NCBI GenBank assembly: GCA_964030785.1
Contig: OZ034977.1
Location: 29,260,652 to 29,324,651 of the forward strand
Direction: 5' to 3'
Origin: Siderastrea siderea
Taxonomy: Eukaryota; Cnidaria; Anthozoa; Scleractinia; Rhizangiidae
Length of the DNA: 64,000 nt
Shown here: one piece after another, positions 12,001-21,050 of the stretch
Position numbering within the stretch: position 1 is the first letter of the stretch
How the letters are laid out: each line of letters starts with the position of its first letter
The notes under the pieces: model-generated
What the model was told of the DNA's origin: nothing
The model's input: only the letters and a program-made list of their open reading frames with translations
Databases searched by the model: none
Made by a program: the position numbers and the translations under genes

Positions 12001-15000
12001 ACACATGTTTGACTGAAGCAGAGTTCAGCCATCTATTACATGTTACATAGCTAGAAAGAAGCTACAACTTCAGTTTCATGACGAGAAGGGTCTATAGATC
12101 ACACTCCGTGATGAGAAACAAAACATCCTGCGACAGAATTATACAAATAAGCTGGGCCCAGCGTTACAAACATCAGCAGGGAAATTAACTCATCACGTTA
12201 CAGATAATATTTCAGATCCTTTATTGTCACAACTACAAACATGAGAGGCTGAAAAACTGTATCAAGTTCCTAAGCGAGCCAGACTCAACGTACCTAGTAT
12301 GCCGAAAGCGGCACAGAAACCACATTTAGTCGCTTAAAAAATGATCCGAGGTCAAATTTAACTGAGAATAACAAACAGTGCGCACAAGCCGCAAGAATCC
12401 AACGGCTACCAGAAGAAGATCGCTATGACCTCGAGATCAAAGTCTAAAAATGCGACGTTTAAGTTGAAATGGCTCAATCCAGTAACCATTTAAAAATCCT
12501 CCTTGCTAAACCCACTACAAAAATACAAGGAGCAAACTTGGTCGAAAGACCGAGACATGTAAGGCGAAGCGTACGAAAACGTGAAGTAGGAGTCGTGCAG
12601 GCCTCCCAACCCCATTTTATAACTGTAATAGACTAACTTAAATGTACTGTAACCTCTATGTTGTCCATACTGATCGTTTATACAACATGTACAACCGATC
12701 GCTAGCCCCCGGAGAAAGGGATGCAACATTTCCATTCACCAACGTTCAACATTGTTGAATTCAACATGCCACACCTGTTTGGCCACACTGTTGGATGATG
12801 TTGAACGACGGTTGATTATCTTTTGTTCTCAGGTGAGAACAACAATGCTGAATTTGTTTGGCCAGTATGTTGTGTGTTGGGTACGTGCACGTACAGGAAA
12901 CTTTAATTAACATAATTTAACAGCATTGAACATAATTCAACAGGGTTTCCAAACGCTTTCAACAAGGTAATTCAACAATGTTCAACTTTGTTGTATCGAA
13001 ATTAGAATTTGTTTGGCCGCGTCGTTCAACATCGTAAAACGAAGTTGTATTCAACAAATGTTGGATGAGTTTTTGTCCGTTTGTCCGGGACACTAGAGAT
13101 CCAAAAGGCAAAAACATGGCGGCCATGTTGATGGTGCTAACAAAAGAGCTAACGAGAAACCTTTGTCCATGACCATTAGCATCATAAATTGCATTGTTTT
13201 TACCACGCTGTGTGTAAGCATGGCTAACATGCTTTGCCTGGCAAGTTAAGTTTTTAATTTATTTTTGCAGACATGCGTAATTATGGAATTGTACAGCACA
13301 GCACGCTCGGAAAAATTCTTTAAAGACCCTTTGGAGCTAATACCTGAGCGCTGGCTGAGAGAAAACAAAGACGAAAATCACGCTTTTTCCAATCTGCCAT
13401 TTGGATTTGGGACTCGTATGTGCCTTGGTAAGAAACATTAACTTACTGACACATGCCAATTTTGCCTTTGTTGTTGTTGTTGTTTCTTAGGCGACAAAGC
13501 CGTCCTTATCGGGACGACCTTGTTCGAAAAATCACTCCCAACATCAAAATCAAATCGACTTCGCGCTATCTCATGCCTAGTCCTCTCATTTAAGAAAATA
13601 CAGCGGGTGAATGTACTTTTCTAGTTGCACTTCCCTAAGAACGTCACCGATTTTACACTACACGTCCCTGTGAACAGACGTCAAAGCCGTCTTGATGTCT
13701 TTGACGTCCTCTAAGATTATATTACTGCCATTGACTAATCGTTTGATTTCCCAGAAGAGCGTAATTTTACCTGTTTGATGGTAAGTACGCCCATTTCTCG
13801 CACAGACTGTTTAAGTAGTCTTGAGGTTTTTTGCTTGTTTCCAGGGACTCACTGGTTTATTAAGTCTCTTGGTCTTCTTAAAAGGTTGCCCCACTGTTTT
13901 CAGTAAGCACTTTATTCTGCTTATTAAACTTCGTTATCGTATTTGCCAGGTCGTCGTGTGGCCGAGCTGGAGATGTTCGTGTTCATTTGCAAGGTGAGTT
14001 TTATTCCTTCAAACTTCATTTTCAGCCATAAAACTCTTTCTTGAGTGGCCTGAGTATGACCCCGTCTAAATGTTAGTGTTTTTGTTCTTCTTCTGTCTTT
14101 TTTTTTAATACGGGAAGATTCTTGTACGATTGATGTTTCTTTCTGCCCGTACAACTCCCGGTCTCCCCACCTCACCCCCCCGCCCCCCCCCGCACCTTTG
14201 CGATTACCGGTGCTACCACTTGAGCTATGAAGCCACTGACAATGGACGGAATTTGGTCATATTTGCGAGCTTTGTTCTTCCCTGAAATGATTAAAATTTA
14301 TTATATAGACAAGAGTGTTTCAGTGCAAAATAGACCCCTCGTAAAGCTCATACAAAACTACCGATCTGGGACTCGAGTGGCGTATTTTCCATATCTTCAC
14401 TAGTGAGGATATCGATGACGTCATTTCCCGCTCTTACACAAATACTCTTGTCCATAGAATAAAAAGAAAATTACCGCATTTTCTCAATTAAACGCCCCCG
14501 GCGTTTATTTCCAACTTGGCCTGATGGACCCTTTTTTAAGAAAGGGTTTTTATTCGTTTTACTTGACGTCCTGTAAATTGTCCAAACACCTTAAATTCGT
14601 TATACCACAAATAAACGCCTGAAGGGCTTACTCCCCGACTTCCTCTTTTAGACCCGGCGTTTATTCGGTGCCCGGCGTTTAATCGAGAAAATACGGTATA
14701 CGGTGCCTTGAAGGTACAAATTTTATTTTTTTTCTCGTGGCATTTTACTCACTTTTACTTTTGTTTTTACCACTCGGAAATAAAATTCATATCTTCGCGC
14801 CGCCATGTGATATCCTCTATATATGTGACCATGGCGGAACATGAATACATTATATATGGTGACCTAAGCGCTGTAGTCGTTGTGTCGGACGTGAAGACCG
14901 CGAATGCCTTCTTCACATAGGATAAAACTGCGGTGAATGTCGTATTTTGTCAAAAGATTTTTGTTTCTTTTTTCTTGTACTTACTTCAACGGTTTCGCTT

Positions 15001-15091
15001 AGAATATCACGGTGAGCCACTGGAGTTGTACCAAAAGCTGCTTTCTGTTCCGGACAAGCCGGTTAAGATCAAGTTTGTCGACCGCCTTTGA
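1..15091 (+). CDS. P450-1: mitochondrial-clan (CYP27-like) cytochrome P450, 5' part outside the window
   Basis: Haem-thiolate monooxygenase, expected in the inner mitochondrial membrane and reduced by adrenodoxin. Exons read from homology to the two downstream copies: 1-146, 1321-1418, 2617-2783, 4619-4697, 13271-13427, 13950-13993, 14981-15091; all phases join in one open frame ending in TGA at 15089. Visible motifs are the I-helix AGGVDTTS (the codon junction at 1418/2617 falls between the two Thr), K-helix KESMR, the PERW meander and the haem loop FGFGTRMCLGRR across 13427/13950. Exons for the N-terminus to mid-protein lie upstream of the window. The fourth visible intron is 8.6 kb because it holds a 7.2 kb foldback element. 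The last exon is preceded by TTGTAC where both paralogues have TGTAG, so its acceptor AG is missing. The CYP27-like subfamily is inferred from motif style; substrate unknown (sterol or vitamin-D-like would be a guess). Confidence 0.85.
163..1320 (+). repeat. Intron with degenerate CATCCC/ATCTCACGTC minisatellite
   Basis: This intron of P450-1 has a short direct repeat of GGGTCCCATG near 331-380. From about 615 to 990 it holds a pyrimidine-rich degenerate tandem repeat built on variants of ATCTCACGTCCCCGCATCCC. Open frames across it are low-complexity artefacts. Confidence 0.5.
4189..4370 (+). repeat. Copy of a dispersed ~85 bp tandem repeat
   Basis: About two degenerate units carry the phrase CTCCTGGGTTTAAA / CCTGGGTTCAAACC, followed by a CAGTCTTT block. 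The same unit forms a longer array at 46336-46620 in the last intron of P450-3, so it is a dispersed minisatellite found in two paralogous genes. Confidence 0.45.
6087..7799. mobile_element. 1.7 kb inverted-end element inserted at the A1/B1 junction
   Basis: The left end CCCGCACGAAAATGTTAGGC and the right end (read on the minus strand CCCGTACGAAATTTTTTGGC) form an imperfect inverted repeat. The uninterrupted junction seen at 9185-9194 reads TGTCTAGGAG. Here it is TGTCTG, element, then TAGGAG, which fits a TA target duplication with one copy mutated to TG. The interior is rich in TTAGGCCTGACAGG-like repeats, and no transposase is visible. Confidence 0.65.
8530..10498 (+). repeat. Forward arm of a 1969 bp near-perfect palindrome
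   Basis: Blocks A2-B2-A3 (truncated) match 10656-12624 in reverse complement with only scattered differences. A single-A deletion in the GAATATTATCTG stretch of A3 is shared with the adjacent inverted copy, while A2 and its inverted partner both keep GAAATATT. The inverted arm was therefore copied directly from this tandem. The internal period A2 to A3 is 1389 bp. Confidence 0.9.
10656..12624 (-). repeat. Reverse arm of the 1969 bp palindrome
   Basis: Base 10656 pairs with 10498 and base 12624 with 8530. The unpaired centre is 10499-10655 (157 bp), which carries the end of A3 and the first 77 bases of a B block. The outermost rcA has extra substitutions (for example GGCACAG for GGCATAG, and GGCTACC for GGCTATC), so it is slightly older or less homogenised than the inner copy. 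Confidence 0.9.
11713..11757 (+). promoter_or_regulatory. CCAAT plus TATA-like motif inside block B
   Basis: AGCCAATAGA at 11711-11720 is followed about 33 bp later by TATAAATA at 11750-11757. This is the order and spacing of a simple pol II promoter. Every B block has the same pair; in the forward arms it faces the minus strand, and in this inverted arm it faces the plus strand, toward rcA and on toward the P450-1 exon at 13271. Promoter activity is an inference. Confidence 0.35.
12735..13090. repeat. Palindrome-rich repeat with TTCAACATTGTTGAA motifs
   Basis: Repeated and inverted CAACATTGTTG / GTTGAACGACG words fill this stretch, starting near CCAACGTTCAACATTGTTG and ending near CAACAAATGTTGGATG. 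It looks like a non-autonomous DNA element in the P450-1 intron; exact ends and target site are unclear. Confidence 0.45.
14195..14245 (-). repeat. Truncated tRNA-like SINE head
   Basis: The minus strand reads TAGCTCAAGTGGTAGCACCG followed by a short anticodon-arm-like stretch, resembling the A box of a tRNA-derived SINE. It runs into a C/G-rich tract where the B box should be, so it is truncated and not a tRNA gene. Confidence 0.3.
14472..14698. mobile_element. 227 bp MITE with TACCG-type inverted ends
   Basis: The left end TACCGCATTTTCTCAATTAA matches the right end read on the minus strand (TACCGTATTTTCTCGATTAA), followed by shared AAACGCC sequence. Internal AAATAAACGCC repeats are also inverted. 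It lies in the last intron of P450-1, about 280 bp before the damaged acceptor. Confidence 0.7.
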
Positions 15092-15720
15092 ATTCCAGCG
15101 TTCAACTACTGGCCCACCATTACTGACATCGTTGTTCTTATATGTCGACCCATTGTCAAGAATTTCACAGAGTAAACTAGCTAGGAAAATCGTGAAAGTT
15201 AGTAGCTATCAGATTTCTCTTCCAACTGGACAGCACGGGTTCCCGTTCACAATGAACTTCATGGAGGATTCCGGTTGAAAGTTATGTTTTGTAGCCTATG
15301 TTACAGGTGTAGTTGGGGGGTGGGGGGGGGGGGGAGAGGGAAAAGGAGGGAAAATAAATGGGAAGGGGAAAGAAGGGACGGGGCGATGGAACACGCGCTG
15401 TGTAACTCCTTTCCTCTTTCTCCCCCTTTTCTCCCCCCCCCCCCCCACCCATTCGTCCTCCCCTTCGTCCTCCAGCTACACCTTTTAAATAGACAGGAAG
15501 ATTTCCGAGAGAATCCATAGCTAAAGACGCGAGAAGGGAACCATCGGGTCATCTTCGGAAATCTTCGAAAGACTTCAGGTCATCTAACAATAATCAAACT
15601 TGAAAAAACGCCGATTCACGCCGTTTCAATGTGGGAGGTGTAGGCTAGAAATAACATAGATCTCAACCGTAAGCCTTGTGAAAACGGGTTATTCTGTAAA
15701 TCGACCACTTAAAGTATGTA
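15092..15720. other. Spacer after P450-1 with G-rich and C-rich tracts
   Basis: Runs of G (about 15315-15370) and C (about 15420-15470) give opposite-strand purine/pyrimidine tracts. Long open frames across them are composition artefacts. A frame open from 15003 to 15278 could become coding only if the alternative acceptor at 15001-15002 were used for the last P450-1 exon. Confidence 0.5.
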
Positions 15721-15910
15721 AGGGGCCAACCATTTCACTTCTGAAGGGGGGGGGGGGGGTTGGGTGATTTGGTATAGGCATGAATTTTTTTTTTCAACCC
15801 CATAATTCCCCATGAATTTTTTTTTCTCGGGGTATGTGCTTGCAAGATATTTTTTTTCTCCCTCCAACGTTTTGCCTGAAATTTTTTTGGGTGTGTGGAT
15901 GGGTTTAGTA
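15721..15910 (+). repeat. G-rich repeat, left member of an inverted pair
   Basis: It starts AGGGGCCAACCATTTCACTT, then a G run, TTGGGTGATTT, and alternating T-rich blocks with TGCTTGCAAGATATTTTT. The reverse complement of 18510-18692 has the same order (AGGGGCCAACCATTTAACTT, G run, CTGGGTGATTTT, TGCAGGATATTT-type block). The pair brackets about 2.6 kb holding hAT-like and Penelope-like remnants. Confidence 0.65.
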
Positions 15911-17196
15911 GGCCTTCATTATAAATCAAATTATAAAAGGTTAAGAATCTGTGAAAGAAACTTTGAACAAATATATTAATTTTTATCTAAGAGTTTTTGA
16001 GTGACTTTTGTAATACAGTACAATAACTTTAACACCGAATGTAAAACATTAAGGTGACCCCTTCCCACTGATGAAAGGAGTCAGACCTGTTCCTGGACTT
16101 TAATCATTTTGCAAGGCGAATGCGCCTACAGTGCAGTACATGGTGCGTGCATAGAGCTACAGAACAGTACAGTTCATAGCGCGAATGCGCCTTCAGTACA
16201 TATTTTACGGGAAGATAATGAACCAAATCCTTTCCTTGTTAAATTAAACTGATAACTGCCAGTACAGCAATAAGTTGCTTTAGAGAGCTACCTAGAAAGG
16301 GTTAAATCCAACTCGCAGCTGAAGTACACATTACAAAGCCCCAAAATAATCTGCACAGAGCTCTTAACTCTTTTCCGTCAAGAGTTGTATTTTCTCGACG
16401 TCGGGAACCATTGAGCCACTTGTGACGTCATCATTTTTGACGTCACCAGATTGTTTTGATAAGCAGCTAGCACAGCAAGGACAGATCCATCCATACGTGT
16501 GTCCATTTTGAATATCGACCAAACTCTGGCAGAGCTGTACCAGAAAAACGTGTCCAATTTTGGCTGCAAAGTTGGTGGTAAAATAGGCCAAGTCACCTAG
16601 TTGATCAATGTCCCATTTGCAGGTTTTTAGAAGGACTGAGGCCAAAACTTTGCCAGTGGATAGAAAGGTGATAAAGGGTAGAAGATAAAGAGAAAAGAAA
16701 GGGAGAGAAAAAGGAAAGCAAAAGAAGCGAGAAAAAATTAGAAATGAATCAGCAAAAAAAAAAAAACAGAAAACAAACAAGTCCAAATTTTGGCTTATGC
16801 GCATGCGTGAAAGCAAAATAATGTACAACTTACAACAGAAGCTGGCTCAAAATTGAGCTAAAATGTAAGAAAACGCTTTTGTAGCAAAGTTTAGTGGCAT
16901 TTGGCATCATAGCACTTCAAAAACCGCTTTAGTGGTAAAAAATGCGTTTTTCTAAGGGAAAAACGCTGACGGGAAAGGGTTAAGTTGCCTTGTTGGCAAA
17001 GAGTGAGATTTATTGACGGCGTCATCTTTGTAGGGGGGTCTGGGGGCATGCTCCCCCAGAAAGTTTTGAAAAATTGAAGTAGCCAAGACGTGTTTTCCTT
17101 TATTCTGAGCAGAAATGTGACCCTTCGAAAGTAACTATTTAGGTCCCAGATTTTTCTTTAAATTGGACGAATATCAACTCTTCTTGACATTCTGAC

Positions 17197-17470
17197 TTAT
17201 CCAGAAGTCAAATTAACATACCATAACGCTGAAAAACAGCGTTGATGATGCTCTTTGTTGTAGTTCAAAGTAGCTTTCTTTACAGTAGCCAACAAATCTG
17301 CAGGTGGTTCAAAAGATGACTCTTTGTAGGCCATTTTGATAGTAAGCAAAAAGGCCAACGTACCGACCACCTGGAGAGATGCTGCCGAAATGCTGTTTTG
17401 TTTTTCCTTATAAGAGACAACTCTCTCTTCACCAACATTTGAATGTGGTAGAATAAGAACTGTTTTGGAC
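17197..17470 (-). pseudogene. hAT-type transposase C-terminal fragment
   Basis: A minus-strand frame carries LILPHSNVGEERV, then KEKQNSISAASLQ, LTIKMAYKESSFEPPADLL and KKATLNYNKEHH. This pattern (an LPHSN-x-ERVFS-like motif followed by a TLASILTIK-like helix) is what I know from C-terminal dimerisation regions of hAT-like transposases common in cnidarian and fish genomes. No catalytic core is present upstream, so it is a fragment. Family assignment is by eye. Confidence 0.45.
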
Positions 17471-17631
17471 ACGTCATTTATCCTACCAAATTTATGGGTA
17501 CCTAGCCTACGAATACAGCCGTCTCTCCGCGCTCCGGCCGCTTGCCGCGCTAATGGGTACCATTCCCTAGCCTCAATGATGACAGATATCCCCAGATCAC
17601 ATCCATGCCAAAACTGGATGATTTTCCTCAC

Positions 17632-18195
17632 TTGCAAACTTTTATTTGGGCTTCATCCCAGACTTTCTTGGGACAAAAACAAGGGGCAAATTCAATTAGA
17701 CAACATGCACGAACATGGAAAACTACTGAGGCCTCTTGCAGTACCCATGGCTGAAGATACATCCCGTAAAGTACAACAATTGATTACAATACTTCACAAT
17801 GAACACCACATTAACGAAATGACTGAAAAATGGCTTTGTCAAACACCAAACCCGCCTCGAATTCCAGTATTTTATACCCGTACGAAAATCCATAAACCGA
17901 CTTGGGAGACCTCGGGAGTTTCAGGTCTTACAGAGAAGTTATCAGCATTTCTTGCCATACTACTCCAGCCGTTAGCACAACAACAGAAGTCGTATCTCAA
18001 AGACTGATACAGTCAACTGACTCCATTAATTTCATTGACAAGAATAAAGTTCCAGAGAACACAATCCTTGTATCTATGGACGTAACGAGCATTTCTACTA
18101 ATATTCCACAAGAGAGGGAATACATACAGTATGCAAGGCATACGACACTTTCTATATTACGAAGACACACCTCCTATCCCTACACGTTTCCTTGA
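17632..18195 (+). pseudogene. Penelope-like element reverse transcriptase fragment, frameshifted
   Basis: One frame to 18007 contains PRIPVFYTRTKIHKP, GLTEKLSAFLAILLQPLAQ and QQKSYLKD. Coding sense then continues in another frame with INFIDKNKVPENTILVSMDV and TSISTNIPQERE. These are the finger/palm signatures of Penelope-like element reverse transcriptases (a PKIHKP-like box and an SMDVTSLYTNIP-like box). The Leu-Tyr of the second box is Ile-Ser here, and the frame is broken at about 18000. The C-terminal GIY-YIG part is absent at this locus. Dead copy. Confidence 0.75.
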
Positions 18196-18509
18196 CAAGC
18201 GTTCAGGCTAATGTTACAGGGGAGCTCATTCCAGTTTTGTGTCAAATAGGTAGTTAATAAGGTTTACTTCATGTTCCAACAGCTATTCTGGCATTCTCTA
18301 TTTAGAGCGCTCTGAAACCATTGTTCTTCAAATCACAACACCAGCCGTGATCCTGAAGTTCAGAAAACATGTATCAAGATTGGTAACCACAGGCGCTATA
18401 AATGTAAAGAAAAGGCCATCTGAGGGGAAAACATCATTGTGCAAAGAATCCCTCTTACCCAAGTTAGGATGCTGAAATCTTTTAACAGTCTGCTGATAAC
18501 GTTCGATGT

Positions 18510-18692
18510 GTCAACCCAGGAAACATCTTGCCACAATTTTTTTCCAGCCCACTGTACGTGCGTGAATTTTTTTTTGGACAATAGTCTTGGGCAGGAAATT
18601 TTTTCTTACGCATATGCGCTTGCAGGATATTTTTTTTTCAAAATCACCCAGCCCCCCTCCCCCCCCCCCTCAGAAGTTAAATGGTTGGCCCC
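18510..18692 (-). repeat. G-rich repeat, right member of the inverted pair
   Basis: Reverse complement counterpart of 15721-15910, ending at GGTTGGCCCCT. It holds a C run at 18651-18670 and T-rich blocks with GCTTGCAGGATA. Whether the pair marks the ends of one composite element or two independent insertions cannot be decided without an empty site. Confidence 0.6.
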
Positions 18693-19732
18693 TAATCATG
18701 GGCGCAATTTGGTACTCACAAAAAAAGCTTGTAAAACGTTATCATTTGTCGTGTTACAATTTACAATGTACTCACAACAGTGTAAGGTAGTGTTCAGCAA
18801 TCTGATTGTTTTGCAGTTGGCACAATATACGGGTACTACCTCAGATGTAAAACCAGTGTTTTAAAAAAAAAGAAATAGTTTATTTCTGCTTTTTTCTCTT
18901 GTTTTCTTCCATTTTGTCCGTGTAATTGGCATTTCTCCTGTGGTTGACTTTGTTTAACGAGGGCGACATTAAACAGTCTTTCAACTAACAAACGTCTGAC
19001 TCTCGGTTTCCAGATCGAATTGGACATATGTTATAAAATTTTAAAAAATAAAATCGTCGTACGCGATTTCATAGGCTGGGATCCCTCATAGCCAACACAA
19101 CGCTGTGAGCCTTGTTGCTTTAATGTCACTTCATACATCCGACTCGATTTTGCTGTTCACATTCATGTAGAGCAGTTTTTCAGAACGAATGCCCCGTATA
19201 AATTTCTATGTAGATTGTTGAAAATTTTAAGTCGTGTGTTTCGCTAATAGGCCCTTGTCATCATTCTGTAATCAACTGATGAATACGCAGCGTGAAAATT
19301 AACAAATAAAGTCGTCTTCTCTTATCTTAACGTTTTAATCGTGGGTTAATCTGGTCACCATGTACGGATTGTATCATGGGTAACCGCCCCACGGTGGAGA
19401 TCTCGTAATCAGGTAATCTTTAGTGTTTGTTTGCTTCTTAATGGGAAAAAAATCAATTTGTTTTCTCCAAGGGGTCACCCATGTTTTTTTTTTCCTGGGG
19501 TGGTTAACGCTTATTACTCTTTGTGTGATCGTAACAAAGTAAAGTTTATTGAGACTAAATGGTCGGGGAAATTGTGCTTTTGAATTGCTGCTTTCTGGAA
19601 AAAGCATACAGCTGCACCGAAGAAGTCTGAATGCGTTGAACCGTGAATGATCCAGTCATTGGATATTTTGCCGTTTTCGTCAGATTTTATTTTTTAACGT
19701 CAACCGCCAAAGCCATTAAGGGCATAAGACCG
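18693..19732. other. Spacer with no recognised gene
   Basis: AT-rich DNA with short open frames only. I see no splice-linked coding pattern, tRNA or inverted-end element here. Confidence 0.5.
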
Positions 19733-20132
19733 AAAGTGCTGTTTCACGTAACAACTTTTCTTGCATGCAACTTGTCTCGCAAAAAAATTGTTGCAAGTTG
19801 CACGCATGATTTTAACGTGTAACACCCCCTCGTGCAACTAAGTATTCAAAAAACTTTTTTTTTTTTAAGTTAACGCGAAAAGTTGAATCGTTTTCTACTT
19901 TCTGCAGCAAAATTCTTCAAGTTGCAAAACAAAACTACGGTAACATGGCCCTTGCAACTTGTTTCGCCACGCTCTCTATAGCCAACCAATCACTTTTCCG
20001 AACTTATGCAATTTTTTTCGAGAGACAAGTCGCATTGCAATTGTAACGTGTAACATTGTGCGTGCCACCTGCAACAATCTTTTTCTTTGCGAGAAAAGTT
20101 GCACGAAACATTGTTGCGTTGAACAGCACTTT
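19733..20132. mobile_element. 400 bp MITE with AAAGTGCTG ends
   Basis: About 90 bp at each end are inverted copies: the left reads AAAGTGCTGTTTCACGTAAC and the right, on the minus strand, AAAGTGCTGTTCAACGCAAC. Both continue into GCAACTT-TCTCGCAA and TTGTTGCA words and end in ACGTGTAACA / ACACGTTACA. The GCAACTTGTCTCGCAA core recurs in the element at 41556-41849, so the two are related families. Confidence 0.7.
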
Positions 20133-20234
20133 AAGAGGGTCCTCACATCGTACCAAGGGTGACCTAAATATTAAAGAAAACGTGATCATCGTAGTTTTGC
20201 AGCAACTTTAGAAGTTGTAATAAAGCATAAAAAA

Positions 20235-20325
20235 ATCAGACTTTAATGGCATTCGAACCCATGACCTTTGCGATACCGACCGATACCGGTGCAAACACGA
20301 CCACTTCAGCTGTTTACCGTACCCA
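20235..20325 (-). repeat. Degenerate tRNA-like SINE fragment
   Basis: The minus strand ends with GGTCATGGGTTCGAATGCCA, a good B box/T arm, preceded by AGCTGAAGTGGTCGTG as a possible A box. The body is not tRNA-foldable and a CGATACCG repeat sits in the middle, so this is SINE debris. Confidence 0.3.
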
Positions 20326-20636
20326 AATTGTGAATTAGCCAATCAGAAGCCTTGTTTACTGTCATGATTTTCTACGATATCAAGTCACTGACCTGATATC
20401 CTACGATATCATGGACAGTTTGTGAAACTTGCATTTTTTTGCAGACTTAAGAGCGAAAATTACAACAGAAATACAACGAAACGTAAAACTATTACATTTG
20501 TTAAACGAGAAAGTAATTTGTTTAACGGTAAGAGAGAAAAAAAAAACACAATTTCGCGCCAAAATTGGAAGCGGCTACACTGGCGGGCACTCGAGTGAAC
20601 TTCACGGACAGCGCTGAAACTTTTTTGGTTTCACAA

Positions 20637-20800
20637 TGGAGCCGGATTTTCCAAATTTCTTTCTTAACTTGGACTTCCAAGATTCAGAAAATGAAACTCC
20701 AAACAAAAGAATTAAATAAAATGGCAGATGAGGAGTTGGAGAAGAGTATTGACGACCAGAGAAATGTAAATACGTGTCGCTCTACAACGCCTGACTGATC
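20637..20800 (+). pseudogene. N-terminal fragment resembling DUF3504/Crypton-type recombinase genes
   Basis: A short frame MEPDFPNFFLNLDFQDSEN ending in a stop is followed in another frame by MADEELEKSIDDQRNVNT. Proteins starting with an ELEK-x-I-D-x-x-x-x-x-NT phrase are the Crypton/QRICH1-like DUF3504 family that is very abundant in cnidarians. The sequence stops matching straight after this and no recombinase core follows, so it is a broken 5' piece. Confidence 0.35.
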
Positions 20801-20854
20801 ACGGTAACTAAAAAAAAAAAAAGCCGGGTTTTAGGACGAATTTGGGTACGGTAA

Positions 20855-21020
20855 ATACCTAATCGCACCTTTTTTTAGTACGCTTCGGCAGCATATCAAG
20901 CTCGTTTGGTCTCACCATGGGTATTTTGGCTCGACTACGTCTCGCCAAAATACGAACCACGGCTCGACCAAACTCGCCTGATATGCCGCCGAAGCGTACC
21001 GAAAAGGTACGATTAGGTAT
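20855..21020. mobile_element. 166 bp near-complete palindrome (MITE)
   Basis: The left arm ATACCTAATCGCACC ... GTACGCTTCGGCAGCATATC pairs with the right arm read on the minus strand, ATACCTAATCGTACC ... GTACGCTTCGGCGGCATATC, through TTTGGTC and a central TATTTTGGC loop. The whole element would fold into one long hairpin. Confidence 0.75.
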
Positions 21021-21050
21021 AAGAAGCCACTGACAGTGAAAATGATTATA

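Larger units (their letters stand above)
5426..12624. mobile_element. 7.2 kb foldback-like element with tandemly built inverted arms
   Basis: Two blocks, A (660 bp) and B (729 bp), are arranged A1 5426-6085, insertion, B1 7801-8529, A2 8530-9189, B2 9190-9918, A3 9919-10578, partial B3 10579-10655. The inverted part follows: rcA 10656-11235, rcB 11236-11964, rcA 11965-12624. The outer limits at both ends are exactly the start of A (AGTTATAAAATGGGG), while internal A copies are preceded by B, so the start of A behaves as the element terminus. No convincing target duplication flanks it (CATTTT on the left, GTAATA on the right). Long inverted ends made of tandem repeats recall Foldback/Galileo-type elements. 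No transposase is recognisable. It sits inside an intron of P450-1. Confidence 0.75.

Noticed and set aside
5426..12624. Polinton/Maverick identity for the foldback
   Set aside because: The AG...CT tips and long inverted ends are suggestive, but there is no 6 bp duplication, no polymerase, integrase or capsid frame, and the size is far too small.
13994..14980. U12-type AT-AC intron as the explanation for the AC at the end of the last P450-1 intron
   Set aside because: The donor is GTGAGTTT, a standard U2 donor, and both paralogues have ordinary GT-AG introns at this position.
16364..16828. 154-codon minus-strand frame with a CPCCASC cysteine cluster
   Set aside because: The first half is a translated T/C-rich tract, and the second half (CKWDIDQLGDLAYFTTNFAA onward) matches no family I recognise. 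It could be a repeat-encoded frame, but cannot be supported as a gene.
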